A stretch of DNA of 64,000 nt. It comes from Paenibacillus endophyticus. GTDB taxonomy: Bacteria; Bacillota; Bacilli; Paenibacillales; Paenibacillaceae. A model generated the notes under the pieces. The model was not told the DNA's origin, searched no databases, and was given only the letters and a program-made list of their open reading frames with translations. Position numbers and translations under genes: made by a program. The DNA is taken from positions 1 to 64,000 of the forward strand of contig NZ_JACHXW010000019.1 of the NCBI RefSeq assembly GCF_014192395.1. Direction: 5' to 3'. Shown piece by piece: positions 42,062 to 49,406 of the stretch (the stretch's first letter is position 1; the number at the start of each line of letters is the position of its first letter).

Positions 42062-43267
42062 ATGGAAGATCGCTTGCTTGCCAATATAAAGCCACTGCTC
42101 GTTGCAAATGGAAAAGTGGTATTGCCAGATCAGGTCGCCGATACAGCCGTAGCGGTTGTAGGTGGGAGAATCGATAGGTTGCTGCAAGGCGAAGAAGCTG
42201 TTGACAGCTGGCTTCGACAGCATAGTAGCGCCGCCATAATAGATGCGGAAGGGAAATATGTACTACCCGGATTAATCGATATTCATTGCGACGCGATCGA
42301 AAAGGAAGTGCAGCCGCGGCCTAATACATTGTTCCCGCTTAATATGGCATTGCTGGAGTTCGAAAGAAAGCTGCCCGTGCATGGCATTACAACGATGTAT
42401 CACTCACTTTCGCTCGGCGTAGGACTGAGCCTGCGCGGCGATCATTTGCTTACGGGAATGGTTGAGCATATGAATGACTACCGTGGTAAGCGTTCAGTCA
42501 TCCGCAACCGTATTCATCTGCGGTTTGAGGTTTCTCATATGGCTGGCATGCCGATTGTCGAACGATTTCTAAAAGAGAAAGCAATCGATTATTTATCGTT
42601 TATGGATCACTCGCCTGGTCAGGGACAGTATAGGGAGCCTGGCTCTTTTGAGCGGTATGTCATGAAGAACCAAGGCGTAAGCCAAGAGGAAGTACGTGTC
42701 ATCGTGGATGATTTAATTCATCGAAGAGAACAGGTTAACGCTTCGCTATTGCAGGAGCTTAGCCGACTGGCCGCCGCACAAGGCATTGCGATTGCTTCAC
42801 ATGATGACGATTCGGTGGAGAAGGTAGAACAGTCCATCGATTACGGTGTGTCTGTCTGTGAGTTTCCGATCAATCTTGAAACGGCGAAATTTGCAACAGC
42901 GCGCGGATTGCGAGTGTGCGTTGGCGCTCCGAACGTCGTTAGAGGAGCGTCGCATGACAAAAATCTGAAGGCAGTGGATGCGATAGCAGCCGGTGCTGCG
43001 GATATTTTATGCTCGGATTATCATCCCTCGTCCATGCTTGCTGCTATATTCAAGCTTGCGGAGCAGGAAGTTGCCGCTTTGCCAGCCGCAGTGAGAATGG
43101 CATCTCTACATCCGGCACAAGCGCTGGGCGTGGACGGTGAGCTTGGCTCTATCGAGGTTGGCAAAGCGGCTGATGTTGTTATTGTCGATCATTATGAAGG
43201 CTTGCCTTTTGTCACGGATACGATCATTGGCGGGCAATGCGTATATCGCTCTTCCGTACGTTATTGA
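42062..43267 (+). CDS. phnM: PhnM-type alpha-D-ribose 1-methylphosphonate 5-triphosphate diphosphatase
   Basis: 401 residues of the amidohydrolase superfamily. It has the PhnM motif GLIDIHCDAIEKEVQPRPN (metal-binding His and the characteristic EKEVQPRP), then HGITTMYHSLSLG, SHDDDS and SDYHPSSML. PhnM removes pyrophosphate during C-P lyase degradation of phosphonates. No other phn gene is in the window, so it either works with genes elsewhere or has been recruited for another hydrolysis. It is a single-gene unit between a terminator and sspI. Confidence 0.9.
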   Translation: MEDRLLANIKPLLVANGKVVLPDQVADTAVAVVGGRIDRLLQGEEAVDSWLRQHSSAAIIDAEGKYVLPGLIDIHCDAIEKEVQPRPNTLFPLNMALLEFERKLPVHGITTMYHSLSLGVGLSLRGDHLLTGMVEHMNDYRGKRSVIRNRIHLRFEVSHMAGMPIVERFLKEKAIDYLSFMDHSPGQGQYREPGSFERYVMKNQGVSQEEVRVIVDDLIHRREQVNASLLQELSRLAAAQGIAIASHDDDSVEKVEQSIDYGVSVCEFPINLETAKFATARGLRVCVGAPNVVRGASHDKNLKAVDAIAAGAADILCSDYHPSSMLAAIFKLAEQEVAALPAAVRMASLHPAQALGVDGELGSIEVGKAADVVIVDHYEGLPFVTDTIIGGQCVYRSSVRY

Positions 43268-43494
43268 GACGGATTGGCATGCTCGCTGTGATGAAGATGC
43301 TTATAAAGAGAGTCGACCATTCTACCCTGATCCGGCTCTGAGGATTGCTGCCAAATCATTTCGAACAGAACCCCAAGCCCAGGCAATGCACGCTCATCGG
43401 CTCCAATTGAATCTTCAATAACCTCGGATAATTCCTTGGCTGAATTGTCCTGTACGCGCCGTACTATGGCTTGGCGCAAATCAATAACTTCCAT
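43261..43494 (-). CDS. sspI: Small acid-soluble spore protein I
   Basis: 77 residues matching SspI: DLRQAIVRRV at the start, IEDSIGADERALPGLGVLFEMIWQ in the middle and a His/Glu-rich tail. It is a minor spore-core protein made in the forespore late in sporulation. The stop overlaps the end of phnM by 7 bases (convergent). A sigma-G-like promoter precedes it. This gene shows that the organism is an endospore former. Confidence 0.93.
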   Translation of the reverse strand: MEVIDLRQAIVRRVQDNSAKELSEVIEDSIGADERALPGLGVLFEMIWQQSSEPDQGRMVDSLYKHLHHSEHANPSQ

Positions 43495-43531
43495 ACTTAA
43501 TAACCTCCTGGCACATTCGAATTTACTTATA

Positions 43532-43561
43532 TACTATGTCCATCGCTTGCCGCTTTCATCC
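43532..43561 (-). promoter_or_regulatory. Sigma-G-like promoter of sspI
   Basis: On the minus strand GGATG (-35, 43557-43561) and CATAGTA (-10, 43532-43538) are separated by 18 bases. This fits the forespore sigma-G pattern GHATR-N18-CATWMTA with one mismatch in each box. Confidence 0.6.
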
Positions 43562-43629
43562 GAAGAAGCATGCTATGGTATACTGACAAGATAACTGCAG
43601 CAATCATCCGGCAAGGAGGATTTGGTAAG

Positions 43630-44295
43630 ATGGCTAAAAAGCAGTACGCGGTAATTGGAATGGGGCGTTTCGGATCAAGCGTTGCAAAGGCATTGACGGA
43701 TATGGGCTTCGAGGTGCTTGCGATCGACTCGAATGAGCAGCGCATCCAAGAGGTTGTGAATACGGTAACGCATGCGGTATCCGCAGATTCAACGGACGAG
43801 GAAGCGCTTCGAGCGCTTGGCATCCGGAATTTCGATGTTGTTGTCGTTGCCATTGGGCAGGACATTCAATCCAGCATTCTAACGACGCTTATTCTAAAGG
43901 ATCTTGGCGTAAAAACACTAATCGTTAAGGCACAGAATGAGCTGCATGGGAAGGTCGTCAACAAAATAGGCGCGGATAAGGTCGTATTCCCTGAGCGGGA
44001 TATGGGGCTGCGTGTCGCCCATCATTTGGTATCGCCGAACATCCTCGATTATATTGAGATCTCTGACGATTACAGCATCATTGAGATTAAGGCTCCGGCT
44101 CCGATGATTGGACAAAGCTTGAAGCAGCTTGATATTCGGGCTAAATATAAATGCAACGTCATGGCAATCAAAAAAGGCTCTCATATGAATATCGCTCCTT
44201 ATGCGGATGATTTAATCGATAAGGACGATATTTTGGTTATTGTTGGGAAAAACTCGGATTTAACGAATTTAGAAATCGCATATTCGGAAGGTTAA
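43630..44295 (+). CDS. Potassium uptake regulatory subunit, KtrA/KtrC type
   Basis: 221 residues. RCK_N NAD-binding fold with the motif VIGMGRFGSSVAKAL (GxGxxG), the acidic ribose-binding end AIDSNEQ, VKAQNELHGKVVNKIGADKVVFPERDMG, and a C-terminal RCK_C domain (about 135-221), the site where c-di-AMP binds in KtrA/KtrC. It is a cytoplasmic gating ring for a KtrB/KtrD channel encoded elsewhere. AAGGAGG precedes the ATG at 43630. It lies just upstream of the RNA methyltransferase. Confidence 0.93.
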   Translation: MAKKQYAVIGMGRFGSSVAKALTDMGFEVLAIDSNEQRIQEVVNTVTHAVSADSTDEEALRALGIRNFDVVVVAIGQDIQSSILTTLILKDLGVKTLIVKAQNELHGKVVNKIGADKVVFPERDMGLRVAHHLVSPNILDYIEISDDYSIIEIKAPAPMIGQSLKQLDIRAKYKCNVMAIKKGSHMNIAPYADDLIDKDDILVIVGKNSDLTNLEIAYSEG

Positions 44296-44302
44296 TGACA
44301 TT

Positions 44303-45124
44303 ATGAATGAAAACTTCGATCCATTGCTCTCATCGGTTCAGAATGACAAGGTTAAACAGTGGGCTTCGCTGCTGGATAAGAAAAACCGCGATCGGAGCGG
44401 CCAGTTCCTAATTGAAGGGGTTCATCTCGTTCTCGAGGCGCTTCACGGGCAAGCGAAGGTACTGACAATTGTATATGATACGGAGCGAGGCATTCCTGCA
44501 GAGCTTGCAGTGGAGCGGGAAACGAACGATTCTCCCGCAACGCTCGGGCTCGAATGGGTACAGGCTTCACGACAAGTCATGTCAAAATGCACGGGAACGG
44601 ATACCCCGCCTCCTGTATTCGCGATAGTGTCCAAGCTTTCAGCGGATCAATCTGCTTTATTCCGCAAAAGCGGCCTTGTCGTGGTATTGGACGGGGTCCG
44701 TGATCCGGGCAATGCAGGCACGATTATTCGCAGTGCCGACGCGGTTGGCGCGGATGCGGTCATATTTGGCAAAGGCTGCGTCGATCTATATAACCTGAAG
44801 ACCGTACGCTCCACGATGGGCTCCATCTTCCATTTGCCTATTATCGAAGCAGACCTGAAGGAGCTTATTCCTCAGGCGAAAGCAAAAGGCATGAAGCTTG
44901 TCGGCACTAGCTTGCAAGCGAAGCATACCTGTTATGGCTACGACTGGACGCAGGGAACATGGCTGCTTATGGGAAGCGAATCGGAGGGATTATCTCCGGC
45001 CGTTCGCGAGCTTATGGACGAAGCGGTCATCATTCCGATGACGGGACAAGCCGAATCGCTGAACGTCGCAATGGCGGCAACCGTTTTGCTTTATGAGAGT
45101 TTGAGGCAGCGGCGGTTTAACTAA
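44303..45124 (+). CDS. TrmH/SpoU-family RNA 2'-O-ribose methyltransferase
   Basis: 273 residues. N-terminal substrate-binding domain (NRDRSGQFLIEGVHLVLEAL) and C-terminal SPOUT domain with motif 1 DPGNAGTIIRSADAVGADA (about 138), motif 2 LLMGSESEGLS (about 222) and motif 3 IPMTGQAESLNVAMAATVLLYE (about 245), which together form the trefoil-knot AdoMet site. It is likely an rRNA or tRNA 2'-O-methyltransferase (YsgA-like). The start is 8 bases after the Ktr gene, so co-transcription is likely. Confidence 0.93.
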   Translation: MNENFDPLLSSVQNDKVKQWASLLDKKNRDRSGQFLIEGVHLVLEALHGQAKVLTIVYDTERGIPAELAVERETNDSPATLGLEWVQASRQVMSKCTGTDTPPPVFAIVSKLSADQSALFRKSGLVVVLDGVRDPGNAGTIIRSADAVGADAVIFGKGCVDLYNLKTVRSTMGSIFHLPIIEADLKELIPQAKAKGMKLVGTSLQAKHTCYGYDWTQGTWLLMGSESEGLSPAVRELMDEAVIIPMTGQAESLNVAMAATVLLYESLRQRRFN

Positions 45125-45149
45125 CGAATTATTCCTGTAAAAAAAAATC

Positions 45150-45264
45150 CCGTCCCAAGTGATTTACCGCACTCGTAAAGTTGAACCATCTGACTCTTAA
45201 ATTCAGCTGTAAACGTGCGCCTACTTGCTGCATTGTAGTTTTGCCCCTTGTCTGTTTTGCTCAT
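45150..45264 (-). pseudogene. IS3-family transposase OrfA fragment
   Basis: The minus strand reads MSKTDKGQNYNAASRRTFTAEF then KSQMVQLYECGKS, which matches the N-terminal HTH start of IS3/IS150-type OrfA proteins (RRTFTAEFK...QMVQLYENGKS). Homology stops after GKS, near 45150, and the frame runs into unrelated sequence. Only about 35-40 residues remain of a protein normally about 100 long. No OrfB is seen. It marks the left side of an AT-rich inserted region. Confidence 0.7.
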
Positions 45265-45406
45265 TCTTTTAGCCCTCAATTTATCTGTCCAACTTACTGT
45301 AGCCAATCCCTGTGTTAGTATAGAGGTGTCGGAGGGAAACCATCAAGTGACCTAATGGAGTGTTTTGGCAGTTGAATAAAAAATCAACGTAGTTTTTAAA
45401 TGTTAA

Positions 45407-45450
45407 AATAGCCTAATCCCCTGGCATTGTATAAAGGGGATTAGGCTATT
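45407..45450. repeat. Perfect 16-bp inverted repeat
   Basis: AATAGCCTAATCCCCT (45407-45422) and its exact complement (45435-45450) are separated by 12 bases. On the minus strand it is followed by TTTTAACATTT and may terminate the lipoprotein gene at 45539. The arms are longer than those of other terminators here, so it could also be a mobile-element remnant. The 45265-45538 gap contains nothing else that I recognise. Confidence 0.8.
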
Positions 45451-45538
45451 GTCAGTTGTATTAGTTGCCGTTTCATTGACTCATAAAAGCTCTTATCTCC
45501 GCTAAATAGAGAGGCGTCAAACAACCAGTGATTTCTTA

Positions 45539-46114
45539 TTATTTTTCATGTAGTTCTTTATTTACTTTCTCTTTAAAAGAATCAATACGGAGAGGTTTAT
45601 AGTCTTTTATTTTCTCGGATTCGGGTGCCTGTTGGATTAACATTTCGTTAACTACCTTGAATTTACCTTGATACACTCCTATTGGAACATATGCTCCCTC
45701 AACTTGTGGACCAACAAATTCTTGTAAAAAAAGAACAGCATGATCATGCTTATTAAGAACATCAATCCCATTAAATTTCATTCTTGTTTCTTTTAATTTC
45801 TTTCCAGTATTATCAACAGGAATAAAGTCTCCTCCTGTTTCGATTATCTTTATTTTGTCCCCTTCTTTAAAAGCACCCTTAATTGTCGACTTTATCGTTA
45901 CTAATGATATTGTGAAAGGGACATTAAGTTGAGTAATAGTTTCCTGACTGTCTACTTTTACCTCGGCAATAACTTCGGCTTCAGAGGTTAGTTCCTCCAT
46001 TGAGGTGTAAGACTTTACTAAAGAACTTGGTCCTCCATCATGCTCGTTTTTGCCACAAGCGCTGGTTATCAATAGAAGTAGAGAAAGAATAGTTACTATT
46101 TTTACCTTCCACAT
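45539..46114 (-). CDS. Uncharacterised lipoprotein
   Basis: 191 residues with a lipoprotein signal peptide (lipobox LITSAC near residue 19). A beta-rich domain follows (SMEELTSEAEVIAEVKVDS, GAFKEGDKIKIIETGG, DHAVLFLQEF, YQGKFKVVN) and a Lys-rich C-terminus. GGGAGG precedes the ATG. Codon use is AT-rich, unlike most neighbours. It starts 15 bases after the stop of a decayed metalloprotease on the same strand, so the two were probably one operon. I do not recognise a named family. It could be a partner or inhibitor of the lost protease, but that is speculation. Confidence 0.8.
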   Translation of the reverse strand: MWKVKIVTILSLLLLITSACGKNEHDGGPSSLVKSYTSMEELTSEAEVIAEVKVDSQETITQLNVPFTISLVTIKSTIKGAFKEGDKIKIIETGGDFIPVDNTGKKLKETRMKFNGIDVLNKHDHAVLFLQEFVGPQVEGAYVPIGVYQGKFKVVNEMLIQQAPESEKIKDYKPLRIDSFKEKVNKELHEK

Positions 46115-46129
46115 TTAATTTGTCCTCCC

Positions 46130-46372
46130 TTAGTAAATTGAACGAATGCCAGCAATATTATCCGTAGTAATGGTTGTAGTTGTCTGGCCACAGATCGATT
46201 CATCCATAAGTGAACCTGGATAATGCTTAAGACCAAGAGCATGCCTCATCTCGTGAGCGGCAATTCTCTGCCAGGTATAGTGGGTGTATGCTTACAGAAG
46301 CATCAATACTGCTTGCGAGGTGATTTCCGGAACTAATCGTATAATGCCTGTCCTTGACCCCTCCATTAAGCT
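46130..46372 (-). pseudogene. Frameshifted matrixin-like zinc metalloprotease remnant
   Basis: The minus strand reads (downstream part) YTWQRIAAHEMRHALGLKH then YPGSLMDESICGQ and TTDNIAGIRSIY-stop. HEMRHALGLKH is a metzincin zinc site (HExxHxxGxxH) followed by a Met-turn-like SLMD, as in matrixins. Upstream, the continuing sequence NGGVKDRHYTISSGN then HLASSIDASVSIHP is in another frame. One base change of length near 46282 therefore breaks the gene, and a further stop near 46372 truncates it. Only the catalytic core survives. The rest of the gap to 46950 shows no clear gene. Confidence 0.65.
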
Positions 46373-46950
46373 ATATAACCAATCAGAGTATATTATAAGA
46401 GATAGATGAAGCAATCAAACTAACTGTCAACGTTGTTAGTAATATTAAATTACGGTCTCTCAATATATTCGTTACTTACATTTGTGGCTAGAAAAGGATA
46501 CTATTCCTAATTTACCGAGTCAATATATTTGTTGTAAAATTATAAATTTGAGTGGTCGGAAATTTAGAAACTACTATTTTGCAAGTTCGAACATTTCTTA
46601 GACGGTAGCAAACGGCAACTCGTCTACTTGGATGAATTTGTATATTTGTGCATATTTGTAAACGGCTATTCTGGTGATGGATTTATCAAGGGAATAGTTC
46701 AAATAGCCACAGACTTTATTTTCTTCAAGCACACATTCATTGAGCAATTGAAAAATTTTTCTTATACATCTATATCACACAGGATTCTTGAATTATTCCT
46801 ATACTTCATGTAGGCTTAGAATGGTTTCATTATTCGTGACAAGTTAAATGAAAGAAAACAACACCAACAATCAATGCTGAGCTTTAGGTATATTTACTTG
46901 GCGGGGGTATATGATAGGGACATAAATTGAACGGGAGGATGGAATCACAG

Positions 46951-48306
46951 ATGAGTTATGAAGCCTATTTTCAAAGCATAAGGGAACAGCAATTGGATGA
47001 GCTGAAGCAATGGTTGTCCATACCGAGCATATCCGCACTGTCCGCGCATAAAGCGGATTTGAACAAAGCGGCCGAATGGCTTGCGGACACGCTCACCCGC
47101 GCGGGTCTTGAGAACGTGGAAGTGCATCAAACGGGCGGTCATCCGATCGTGTATGCCGATCATCTTCATGCTCCCGGTAAACCAACCGTGCTTGTATACG
47201 GTCATTATGACGTGCAGCCAGTCGATCCGCTGCATTTATGGACGACGCCACCTTTTGAGCCGGATATCCGGGACGGCAAGCTGTATGCCCGAGGAGCGAC
47301 GGACGATAAAGGGCAAGTCTTTCTACATATCAAAGCGATAGAAGCTATATTGAAGCAGGAAGAGAAGCTTCCGGTTAATATCAAGCTATGCATCGAAGGC
47401 GAAGAAGAAATTTCCAGCCGGAGCCTTCCTCCTTTCTTGACGGCGAATCGGGACAAGCTAGCCTCCGACGTTATCCTGATTTCGGACACATCGCTGCTCG
47501 AGCCGGGCAAGCCCGCCATCAGCACGGGGCTTCGGGGATTGTGCTCGCTTGAGGTCACTGTAAACACCGCGAATACGGATTTGCACTCCGGATCATTCGG
47601 CGGAGGCGTTCCCAACGCACTTCATGCCCTCGTCTCGCTGCTTGCGACTTTGCATGATGATCAGGGAGGCGTAAGCGTCGACGGATTCTATGAAGGCGTG
47701 CCGGAGCTTTCATCGCTCATGAGAGAAGAATTTGCCAAACAGATGCTGGATGAAGATCAATTGAAGGCAAGTCTGGGTCTTGATTCGTTGTACGGCGAAG
47801 ATGGCTTCTCCTTTGTGGAACGCGTTGGAGCGAGGCCTACGCTTGAACTGAACGGCGTTTACGGCGGATTTCAGGGTGAAGGCACCAAGACGGTCATTCC
47901 GAAGGAAGCGCATGCTAAGATTACGTGCCGCCTAGTTGGTGACCAGGACCCGCAGGACATTCTAGACAAGATTAAACGGCATTTGGAGAAGCATATTCAG
48001 CCCGGAGCCAAGCTGCAAATCAAAGACGGCGAGAAGGCCCGCGCTTTCAATATCGATCCTTCCGACCGAATGCTGCAGCTGGCAGCGGATGCTTATGAAG
48101 ATGTTTACGGCACGCGAGCGCTGTTTACGAAAGACGGCGGTTCAATTCCGATCGTCGAAACCTTCTCCCGCGAACTGGCGGCTCCTGTCGTGATGATGGG
48201 CTTCGGTCTTCCGGACGAGAATCTGCATGCGCCGAATGAACATTTTAATCTGGAAAATTTCGATAAAGGGCTTCTGACGATCGTATCGTTCCTGAAGCGT
48301 TTATAG
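46951..48306 (+). CDS. M20-family metallopeptidase (dipeptidase type)
   Basis: About 451 residues. Metal-site motifs are YGHYDVQPVD (His, about 82), GATDDKG (bridging Asp, about 115) and CIEGEEEISS (catalytic Glu pair, about 148). An inserted dimerisation domain lies at about 200-340, with a further ligand His near LHAPNEHF at the end. It resembles PepV/CNDP-type dipeptidases and N-acyl-amino-acid hydrolases. The ATG at 46951 lies 13 bases past GGGAGG. ATG 46939 is an alternative. It is upstream of a FadR regulator, an ABC importer and a Cys/Met PLP enzyme, suggesting that it processes an imported peptide or acyl-amino acid. Confidence 0.9.
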   Translation: MSYEAYFQSIREQQLDELKQWLSIPSISALSAHKADLNKAAEWLADTLTRAGLENVEVHQTGGHPIVYADHLHAPGKPTVLVYGHYDVQPVDPLHLWTTPPFEPDIRDGKLYARGATDDKGQVFLHIKAIEAILKQEEKLPVNIKLCIEGEEEISSRSLPPFLTANRDKLASDVILISDTSLLEPGKPAISTGLRGLCSLEVTVNTANTDLHSGSFGGGVPNALHALVSLLATLHDDQGGVSVDGFYEGVPELSSLMREEFAKQMLDEDQLKASLGLDSLYGEDGFSFVERVGARPTLELNGVYGGFQGEGTKTVIPKEAHAKITCRLVGDQDPQDILDKIKRHLEKHIQPGAKLQIKDGEKARAFNIDPSDRMLQLAADAYEDVYGTRALFTKDGGSIPIVETFSRELAAPVVMMGFGLPDENLHAPNEHFNLENFDKGLLTIVSFLKRL

Positions 48307-48314
48307 GCATGGAA

Positions 48315-48346
48315 ATCGCGAAGCAGCCGGCTTCGCGATTTTTTTT
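48315..48346 (+). terminator. Terminator of the M20 peptidase gene
   Basis: ATCGCGAAGC/GCTTCGCGAT perfect 10-bp stem followed by eight T. The 48347-48579 stretch beyond has no visible gene. Confidence 0.95.
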
Positions 48347-48579
48347 GACCAGCAGGCTGTTCAATGAAATATAGTATTCGACACATATAGTTGTATGCAG
48401 TTAAGATTTCTTGAGCAGCTATGCAAAGACCGAAATCCAAGCCATATTTGGCTATTGCTTAATTCTCGTAACGAATTCACTATTGCTGGTAATGAGAAAA
48501 AGGATTCCAACTTAGCGGTTTGCGTGATTCCTCAATTGACATTCCTAGAACAGTATCTTAAGATTTACTTTTAGGTTAA

Positions 48580-48592
48580 CCTATCGGACAGG
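48580..48592. promoter_or_regulatory. Operator-like motif before the FadR-type gene
   Basis: CCTATCGGACAGG, a partly palindromic 13-mer (CCTATC/GACAGG), lies just before the regulator gene. The same 13-mer with one central base changed occurs at 49352-49364 over the transporter promoter. This suggests that the regulator binds both sites and controls itself. Confidence 0.65.
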
Positions 48593-48620
48593 TAGTAAGG
48601 TGAGGAGTGGGAAGAAGGCT

Positions 48621-49298
48621 ATGGCGAAAATTCAAAAATTACTTGTGCATGAATTGGTATCCCAGGAAATTCAAAATTATATTCAGGAGAAGAACCTTCA
48701 AGAAGGAGACAAGCTTCCGTCCGTTGAGGAAATGACACAAATGTTCGGCGTCGGCCGATCCTCGCTGCGGGAAGCTTTGCGATACTTGGAGGCCATTGAT
48801 ATCGTTCGCGTGGAAAACGGCAAGGGCATTTTTGTCCGGGATGTCGACACGTTCCGCTTTACGGGGAAAGTTAAAATCGAGCGGGAGCGCCAATACTTGC
48901 TGAACACGCTTGACATTCGCAGAGCGCTGGAAGGCAAGGCGGTGGAGCTGGCATCTAAAAACATTACGGTGGCCCAAATCAAGGAATTGGAGCTATGTCT
49001 TGAGCGGTATCAGGCTTTGAAGGAGAGCAGCAAGGATACGTCTCAGATTGATCTTGCTTTCCACCGGTACATCATCAAAGCCGCCCATAATCCGATTCTC
49101 GAAACCGTGATGGATTCCTTCTCTGGATTATACGAGAAGTTTTTCAATGAGCCGCTAGGCGAAAAACAGCTTTTCGACGAGACGTATCCTTATCATCGCA
49201 CGATGTTCGTTGCTGTTGCCGCCCATGATACGGCAGGAGCGCTGGAGGAGTTTAACAAAATGATGGATTGCATCGAAGAAAAGATCAAAAGCTTTTAA
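48621..49298 (+). CDS. GntR-family regulator, FadR subfamily
   Basis: About 225 residues. The winged HTH (about 5-70) contains GDKLPSVEEMTQMFGVGRSSLREALRYLE and the helical FCD effector domain (about 85-225) contains LDIRRALEGKAVELA and LDLAFHRYIIKAAHN (the metal/ligand Asp and His positions). FCD regulators usually respond to small organic or amino acids. The start is either ATG 48621 (after GGAAGAAGG, rather close) or GTG 48600. It is followed by the transporter operon it most likely represses. Confidence 0.92.
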   Translation: MAKIQKLLVHELVSQEIQNYIQEKNLQEGDKLPSVEEMTQMFGVGRSSLREALRYLEAIDIVRVENGKGIFVRDVDTFRFTGKVKIERERQYLLNTLDIRRALEGKAVELASKNITVAQIKELELCLERYQALKESSKDTSQIDLAFHRYIIKAAHNPILETVMDSFSGLYEKFFNEPLGEKQLFDETYPYHRTMFVAVAAHDTAGALEEFNKMMDCIEEKIKSF

Positions 49299-49319
49299 TA
49301 AGGAGCGCTTTATTATGTG

Positions 49320-49364
49320 TTGACAAGATAAAGCGCTTTCAATATAATCTACCTATCAGACAGG
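49320..49364 (+). promoter_or_regulatory. Consensus promoter with cre box and operator, transporter operon
   Basis: TTGACA (49320-49325) and TATAAT (49343-49348) are exactly 17 bases apart, a perfect sigma-A promoter. The spacer holds a cre-like ATAAAGCGCTTTCA (49328-49341, 12 of 14). The 13-mer CCTATCAGACAGG (49352-49364) covers the expected transcription start. This predicts dual control by CcpA and by the upstream FadR-type repressor. Confidence 0.85.
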
Positions 49365-49406
49365 ATGACTGTGTGATACATGTGATTTAAAGGGGGATTT
49401 TAATCG

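Noticed and set aside
46628-46813. A 61-codon plus-strand frame in the AT-rich gap
   Set aside because: It has no convincing ribosome site, is rich in Phe/Ile as expected from random AT-rich sequence, and matches no family known to me.
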